Origin: Roseibium salinum
GTDB lineage: Bacteria; Pseudomonadota; Alphaproteobacteria; Rhizobiales; Stappiaceae
DNA length: 64,000 nucleotides
NCBI RefSeq assembly: GCF_026240905.1
Contig: NZ_JAPEVI010000002.1
Location: forward strand, 62,001 to 126,000
Reading direction: 5' to 3'
In this document: positions 59,870 through 64,000 of the stretch, piece by piece
How the letters are laid out: every line of letters starts with the position of its first letter
Position numbering within the stretch: the first letter of the stretch is position 1
Made by a program: the position numbers and the translations under genes
Notes under the pieces: model-generated
Told to the model about the DNA's origin: nothing
Databases searched by the model: none
What the model saw: only the letters and a program-made list of their open reading frames with translations

Positions 59870-60469
59870 ATGCAGACGGTCATGAGAGCAATTCACAACC
59901 CGGACTGTGCGGAGACCGAATTGACGCCTGAAGATCACCTGGTGCTGATCAAGCGTATCGCCGAGAAACGTGATCGGGACGCATTCCAGGCGTTGTTCCT
60001 TCATTTCGGCCCGCGTGTGAAGGCTATAATGCAGCAATCGGGCGCGGATCCGGCACTTGCGGAAGATCTCGTGCAGGATGTGATGCTGACGGTCTGGAGC
60101 AAGGTGCATCTCTATGCAGCCGAGCGCGGCACGGTCAGCACCTGGATCTACACCATTGCGCGCAACGCGCGTATCGACCGCTTTCGCCGGCGGTCGTCCC
60201 GACCCTATCAGGACCTGGACACAATCGAAGTGGCCTCTGAGGAGTGCAACGGCGAGGACGCGCTGTTTGCGAGCCAGCGTGCCGGCCTGGTTGCCCTGGC
60301 GCTGGAAGAGTTGCCCGCAGAACAGCGCGAAATAATCGAATCCGCCTTTGTTCGCGACATGAGTCAAACAGAAATAGCGGAAAAGCTGTCCTTGCCCCTT
60401 GGCACCGTCAAGTCGCGCATGCGCCTTGCCTATACGAAACTGAAAGCAAAGCTGGAGGGCGTGCAATGA
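59870..60469 (+). CDS. rpoE: ECF sigma factor, RpoE (ChrR-partner) type
   Basis: A 199-residue ECF sigma factor. Region 2 is seen in A-F-Q-A-L-F-L-H-F-G-P-R-V-K and A-E-D-L-V-Q-D-V-M-L-T-V-W; region 4 in L-P-A-E-Q-R-E-I-I-E-S-A-F and S-Q-T-E-I-A-E-K-L-S-L-P-L-G-T-V-K-S-R. In Rhodobacter this group answers singlet oxygen. The start is taken as ATG 59870; ATG 59831 and 59852 are upstream options but would lie before or at the inferred transcription start. The stop overlaps the anti-sigma ATG (ATGA). Confidence 0.88.
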   Translation: MQTVMRAIHNPDCAETELTPEDHLVLIKRIAEKRDRDAFQALFLHFGPRVKAIMQQSGADPALAEDLVQDVMLTVWSKVHLYAAERGTVSTWIYTIARNARIDRFRRRSSRPYQDLDTIEVASEECNGEDALFASQRAGLVALALEELPAEQREIIESAFVRDMSQTEIAEKLSLPLGTVKSRMRLAYTKLKAKLEGVQ

Positions 60470-61134
60470 CCGTCCTGCATCATCTCGACCGCAACACGCT
60501 GCTGCGTTACGCGAGCGGCGATCTCGACGAAGCCTTTGCCGCCATCGCCGCCGCGCATCTGGCCCTGTGCGAAGACTGCCGCCGGGACCTGCGCGCCGTG
60601 GAGGAGCTCGGTGGGCATTTTCTGGAACACGGCGATGCCGCAGACCTTTCCGGCGATGCCCTTTCGCGGATCATGGCGCGGATCGATGCGGCGGAAGCGT
60701 CCGGTGGAAGCATTCGCCCGAAGCGTCCCCCGGCGCCGGCGGCCCACCAGGAGGTACCTCTTCCCCTGCAGCGCTATATCGGTTCGTCCCTTTCGGAAAT
60801 TCCCTGGAAGTTTGTGGCGCCCGGTGTGCACCGGCACCGGATCCGGCTTGAGAAGCCGTCAGGTTCGTCATTCTACATGCTCAAGATCGCGTCGGGCATG
60901 GCCATGCCGGAACACGGCCATGGCGGCGCGGAGATGACCCTGATCCTCTCCGGTGCCTATCGCGATGCGCTCGGCCGCTTCGGCCCTGGCGACATTGCCG
61001 ACCTAGATGAGCACGTGGAGCATCAGCCCCGGGTGGAGCCGGGCGCACCCTGCATCTGCATCGTTGCGACGGAGGCGCCGACCCGGTTCAAGGGTCTGCT
61101 CAGCCGGCTGATGCAGCGCGTCATCGGGATATGA
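60466..61134 (+). CDS. chrR: ChrR-type zinc anti-sigma factor with cupin domain
   Basis: A 222-residue protein. The N-terminal anti-sigma domain has the zinc ligands H-x3-C-x2-C (H-L-A-L-C-E-D-C, about residue 25) plus an earlier His. The C-terminal cupin (about residues 115-200) has the metal-binding H-G-H-G-G-A-E and G-D-I-A-D-L-D-E-H-V-E-H. ChrR holds RpoE inactive until singlet oxygen or related signals trigger release. ATG 60466 is translationally coupled to the sigma gene. Confidence 0.88.
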   Translation: MTVLHHLDRNTLLRYASGDLDEAFAAIAAAHLALCEDCRRDLRAVEELGGHFLEHGDAADLSGDALSRIMARIDAAEASGGSIRPKRPPAPAAHQEVPLPLQRYIGSSLSEIPWKFVAPGVHRHRIRLEKPSGSSFYMLKIASGMAMPEHGHGGAEMTLILSGAYRDALGRFGPGDIADLDEHVEHQPRVEPGAPCICIVATEAPTRFKGLLSRLMQRVIGI

Positions 61135-61137
61135 CCC

Positions 61138-61905
61138 GTGACATCGGGACAAGCACGCTGGAACACGGTCTGGATAACCGGTGCGAGTTCGGGCATCGGC
61201 CATGAACTCGCCCGCCTCATGGCCGGCAAGGCCAGGCACATTGCCATATCGGCACGTTCGGAAGACAAGCTGTCGGCTCTCGCGGCGCAAACGCCGACGG
61301 CGGCGGCCTATCCACTCGACGTGACCGATGCCGGCGCCGTTGCCGCGTGTGCCGCGAGCATAGAAAGCGATTGCGGGGCCATTGATCTTGCCATCCTCAA
61401 TGCCGGCGCCTGGTCCATCATGAGTGTCGATGAATTCGACCTCAACCGGGTGCGCGAAGGCGTCGAAGTCAACCTCATGGGCGTGATGAACGCTCTCAAT
61501 GCTTTGCTGCCGCCCATGCTTGCCCGTGGTAGCGGGCACATCGCCATTGTCGCCTCACTGGCAGGCTATCGCGGTCTGCCGAGATCCCTGGCCTATGGTC
61601 CGACGAAGGCGGCCCTGATCAACCTCGCCGAAACCCTTCGTACGGAGCTCGAGCCGCGTGGGATTACAATGTCCATCATCAATCCCGGCTTCGTCGACAC
61701 GCCGATGACGCGGGGCAACCCCTTCCCGATGCCCGGCCTCATGAGCGCCCGGGACGCGGCCGAACGCATTGTTGCCGGCCTGGAGCGCGGGAAATTCGAA
61801 ATCGCGTTTCCGTTCGGCTTCGCATGTGTGATGAAGATGCTTGGGCACCTGCCCAACTGGGCATATTTCCGCATGATCAAGATGCTGGTGTGGAAATCCC
61901 GGTAA
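61138..61905 (+). CDS. SDR-family oxidoreductase of the RpoE-ChrR regulon
   Basis: A 255-residue short-chain dehydrogenase with T-G-A-S-S-G-I-G (about residue 14), N-A-G-A (about residue 87), catalytic S and Y-x-x-x-K in Y-G-P-T-K (about residue 158). SDR genes are regular partners of rpoE-chrR in alphaproteobacteria; the substrate is unknown. The start is GTG 61138, three bases after the ChrR stop, so it is part of the same operon. A GC hairpin follows (61907-61926). Confidence 0.85.
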   Translation: MTSGQARWNTVWITGASSGIGHELARLMAGKARHIAISARSEDKLSALAAQTPTAAAYPLDVTDAGAVAACAASIESDCGAIDLAILNAGAWSIMSVDEFDLNRVREGVEVNLMGVMNALNALLPPMLARGSGHIAIVASLAGYRGLPRSLAYGPTKAALINLAETLRTELEPRGITMSIINPGFVDTPMTRGNPFPMPGLMSARDAAERIVAGLERGKFEIAFPFGFACVMKMLGHLPNWAYFRMIKMLVWKSR

Positions 61906-61906
61906 A

Positions 61907-61926
61907 GCACCGGACCGACCCGGTGC
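61907..61926. terminator. GC hairpin between convergent genes
   Basis: GCACCGG (61907-61913) and CCGGTGC (61920-61926) around ACCGAC, between the stop codons of the SDR and DUF1365 genes. It may act on both strands. Confidence 0.5.
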
Positions 61927-61959
61927 CAGTTGGAGGCAGACAGGCTGTCGGCTCTGAAC

Positions 61960-62775
61960 CTACCCGTTCCCGGCCGCTCGATCCGTCCGCGAACGGCGAC
62001 CGGGATCGCTGACATAGGTGACGGGCGCCTCCGGTGCAGGCGGGCGCGGCTTGAGGCGCAAGCCTTTCCGCCAGAGACGGGCGGCTTCCAGATATATGCC
62101 TGCGGTTACCTTGACGGTCATCCATCCGGTGCGGGCCAGGGCGCGAAGCAGACTGCTGTCCGACAGTTCCTTTCGCTTGCCGTGAAACAACGCCTTGAGC
62201 AAGGGACCGTGGACGTCTTTCAGCGTGATACCGACCGTCAGTTCCTCGCCGGGCGGGGTCACGCGGAAACCGTAGGTCCCCTCTGCCGTGTTGAAGGGGG
62301 AGACGTAGAGCTCCTTGCGGCAGCTCTGGACAATCAGGTTGCTGCCGTTGGCAGGGCTCACGGGAATGACATAGGTCTTGCGCTCGCCGAAGGTGTTGTT
62401 CACTTCATAAACCATCAGGCGGGGATGACCGCCCTCGTCGAACCCGAAATAGACCGTCAGCGGATTGAATGCGTAACCCAGGATCCGGGGATAGCAGAGC
62501 ATCGCGAACCGGCAGACCTCGCGGCCTGCCGGCGTGACGGCCGCGAGGCGGGCGAGATAGTCGGGCAGGGGCGTTCCATCGCCGTGGTCGCGATCATGAA
62601 TGCTGAACAGGTTGAAGCGGTTATAGGAAAAAAGTTTCAGCCTTTGACCTAGCTTTTCCAGATCGCCGCAATCGATCAGAACGGCGAACACCCGGTAGCG
62701 GAGCTTATGCACGCACGGGCGCATCCGTGTGTGCATGACGGTGCCGTCATATATTGCTGCAGGATGTGTGGTCAT
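61960..62775 (-). CDS. DUF1365-family protein
   Basis: A 271-residue protein with the family opening I-Y-D-G-T-V-M-H-T-R-M-R-P-x-x-H-K-L-R-Y-R-V-F, then L-F-S-Y-N-R-F-N-L-F and L-G-Y-A-F-N-P-L-T-V-Y-F-G-F, a well-conserved set. DUF1365 genes regularly stand between a FAD amine-oxidase-like gene and cyclopropane-fatty-acid synthase in RpoE-ChrR regulons; the reaction is not settled but a link to furan or modified fatty acids is suspected. ATG 62775 shares bases with the stop of the upstream FAD gene (ATGA). Confidence 0.88.
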   Translation of the reverse strand: MTTHPAAIYDGTVMHTRMRPCVHKLRYRVFAVLIDCGDLEKLGQRLKLFSYNRFNLFSIHDRDHGDGTPLPDYLARLAAVTPAGREVCRFAMLCYPRILGYAFNPLTVYFGFDEGGHPRLMVYEVNNTFGERKTYVIPVSPANGSNLIVQSCRKELYVSPFNTAEGTYGFRVTPPGEELTVGITLKDVHGPLLKALFHGKRKELSDSSLLRALARTGWMTVKVTAGIYLEAARLWRKGLRLKPRPPAPEAPVTYVSDPGRRSRTDRAAGNG

Positions 62776-64000
62776 TCCGCTGCTTCTATTCTCGGCCGGT
62801 TCAGGGCTGCGATCCGTCCGGACTGGTTGTCGACCTGCCATGGACGGCAGGCACCGCCAAGCTGCTCCCCAACCGCGAGCCCGCTTTGAAAGGCATCCTC
62901 GTGAAAGCCGTAGCCGAAGTAGCTGCCGCAGAACCAGGTTCGTCGCGCGCCCTGCAGGGTCCACAGGTCATTTTGCGCTGCCATCGCCGCGGCATCGAAT
63001 ACGGGATGATCGTAGAGAAACTCGCCTTCGACCGCCTTGGGGTGAATTGCGTCGTAAGGATTGAGCGTCACGAAAAGATCGGTTCGCGTCTGCAGGTTTT
63101 GCAACCGGTTCATCCAGTATGTGACGCAGAGCCCGGTGTCGGCGCCCTTGTTCTTCTTGATGTAGTTCCAGCTCGACCAGAGCCGCTTGCGCCGCGGCAT
63201 CCAGCGGGAATCGCGGTGAAGAACGGCGCGGTTGCGCTGATAGGAGAAGCTGCCGAGGAGATTGGTCTCAGCCGCGTCCGGCCCTTCGAGCAGCCCGAGC
63301 GCCTGATCGGCATGTGTTGCGACGACGACATGATCAAAAGGCCGCAAAGCGCCGCGGTTGTCCGCCACATGGACATAGCCGGGATGGCGAACGATGCGGC
63401 TCGCGCCGGTTTCAAGCAGGATTTCGAACCCGCCGTCTTCAACCAACCGGTTTACATAGCTTCGGCTGCCGCCGCGAACGGACCGCCATTGCGGCCTGTT
63501 CTGGAACTGCAGCATGCCATGATTGGCATAGAAATCGATGAAGCTGCGCGCGGGAAATTCCAGCATTTCCGACATGGTGGTCGACCAGATCGCGGCCCCC
63601 ATGGGCAGAATATGGTTTTCGATGAAGGCGGGAGAAAAGCCTTCGCGGTCGAGGAACGTGCCGAGAGCGATTTCCGGAGACGTGGCCGCCGCCCGCTGCT
63701 GCGCCGTCCTGAAAAACCGGGAGATATCGTTCAGCAGTTTCCAATGGCTTGTTCGGGCGACGTTCCGGCGCTGTCCGAAAAATCCACCGAGCCCGGACCC
63801 GGCATATTCGTAGGCACCGCCGTTGGACGACAACGCGAAGCTCATTTCCGTTTTGTCGGTTTCGACGCCGAGATGGGCGAACAGGGCAACGAGATTGGGA
63901 TAGTTGCGCTCGTTGTAGACGATGAAGCCCGTATCCACCCCGACATTGCCTTCCGGCGTGGCCACATCGATCGTGTTGGCGTGGCCGCCCAGATGAGCGC
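62772..64000 (-). CDS. FAD-dependent amine-oxidase-like protein (5' end outside window)
   Basis: About 410 residues are visible, continuing past the right edge, so the N-terminal G-x-G-x-x-G FAD motif is not seen. Visible features are G-V-D-T-G-F-I-V-Y-N (the second conserved block of this family), M-G-A-A-I-W-S, V-V-V-A-T-H-A-D-Q-A-L and the C-terminal W-F-C-G-S-Y-F-G-Y-G-F-H-E-D-A-F-Q-S-G FAD-binding end. This matches the NAD/FAD proteins encoded in RpoE-ChrR regulons next to DUF1365. The gene downstream is coupled to it. Confidence 0.85.
   Translation of the reverse strand, partial: AHLGGHANTIDVATPEGNVGVDTGFIVYNERNYPNLVALFAHLGVETDKTEMSFALSSNGGAYEYAGSGLGGFFGQRRNVARTSHWKLLNDISRFFRTAQQRAAATSPEIALGTFLDREGFSPAFIENHILPMGAAIWSTTMSEMLEFPARSFIDFYANHGMLQFQNRPQWRSVRGGSRSYVNRLVEDGGFEILLETGASRIVRHPGYVHVADNRGALRPFDHVVVATHADQALGLLEGPDAAETNLLGSFSYQRNRAVLHRDSRWMPRRKRLWSSWNYIKKNKGADTGLCVTYWMNRLQNLQTRTDLFVTLNPYDAIHPKAVEGEFLYDHPVFDAAAMAAQNDLWTLQGARRTWFCGSYFGYGFHEDAFQSGLAVGEQLGGACRPWQVDNQSGRIAALNRPRIEAAE

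Noticed and set aside
1..64000. tRNA, rRNA, CRISPR arrays, insertion sequences and phage genes.
   Set aside because: None recognised on reading both strands; no transposase or integrase motifs and no regularly spaced repeats were seen. Small RNAs cannot be excluded.

Overview
The window looks like a GC-rich alphaproteobacterial chromosome or chromid, most likely order Hyphomicrobiales (Stappiaceae-like), though the family is inference. The clues are an RpoE/ChrR-type sigma/anti-sigma pair with its usual SDR, DUF1365 and FAD-oxidoreductase neighbours, an RHE_PE00001/DUF1612-type DNA-binding protein typical of rhizobial replicons, and translationally coupled operons with GC-rich wobble positions. 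I saw no tRNA, rRNA, CRISPR array or insertion sequence.

Region 1 (1-12.4 kb) is a glycan locus. On the + strand are the end of an AsmA-family protein, a DUF2723 GT-C-like membrane protein, a secreted DUF4185 beta-propeller (the family that includes GH183 endo-D-arabinanases), a polytopic membrane protein and an arylsulfotransferase-like protein. Facing them is a coupled operon on the - strand: PF03706 flippase-like protein, HAD-UbiA fusion, DprE1-like oxidase, DprE2-like reductase. Together the last three give a complete predicted route from polyprenyl phosphate and PRPP to polyprenyl-phospho-D-arabinose, the mycobacterial DPA pathway, here in a Gram-negative and beside a candidate arabinan hydrolase.

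Region 2 (12.4-15.0 kb) is gene-poor and carries three TTAGCA/TGCTAA inverted repeats. Region 3 (14.8-24.7 kb) is accessory: a winged-helix/TolB-like/TPR regulator, a PAP2/haloperoxidase-like protein with a GGI tandem-repeat N-terminus, a cytoplasmic subtilase, a frameshifted SGNH hydrolase, a ParDE toxin-antitoxin pair, two receiver-only proteins and the DUF1612 protein. Region 4 (24.8-34.8 kb) is a sugar-acid uptake and catabolism locus: enolase-superfamily-like protein, LysR regulator, GH115-like alpha-glucuronidase, FadR-type GntR regulator and a complete ABC sugar importer behind three TGGTAA(G/T)ACCA operators.

Region 5 (34.9-55.8 kb) has two LuxR-type regulators with degenerate receivers and then a nearly complete alginate-type polysaccharide operon on the - strand: algD, alg8, alg44, algA, algG-like, algI, algJ, a TPR protein, algX, algF, a large Sel1/AlgK-like protein and algL, followed by an RTX protein with three CBM2-like modules and a beta-helix. 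Several members lack signature residues of their families: the Alg44 PilZ arginines, the AlgL catalytic His, the AlgG DPHD motif and the AlgA cupin histidines. The polymer or its control therefore probably differs from Pseudomonas alginate. Region 6 (56.5-59.6 kb) is a type I secretion pair, probably the exporter of the RTX protein; its ABC gene is frameshifted at a (GC)7 tract. Region 7 (59.8 kb to the end) is the RpoE-ChrR photo-oxidative stress module.
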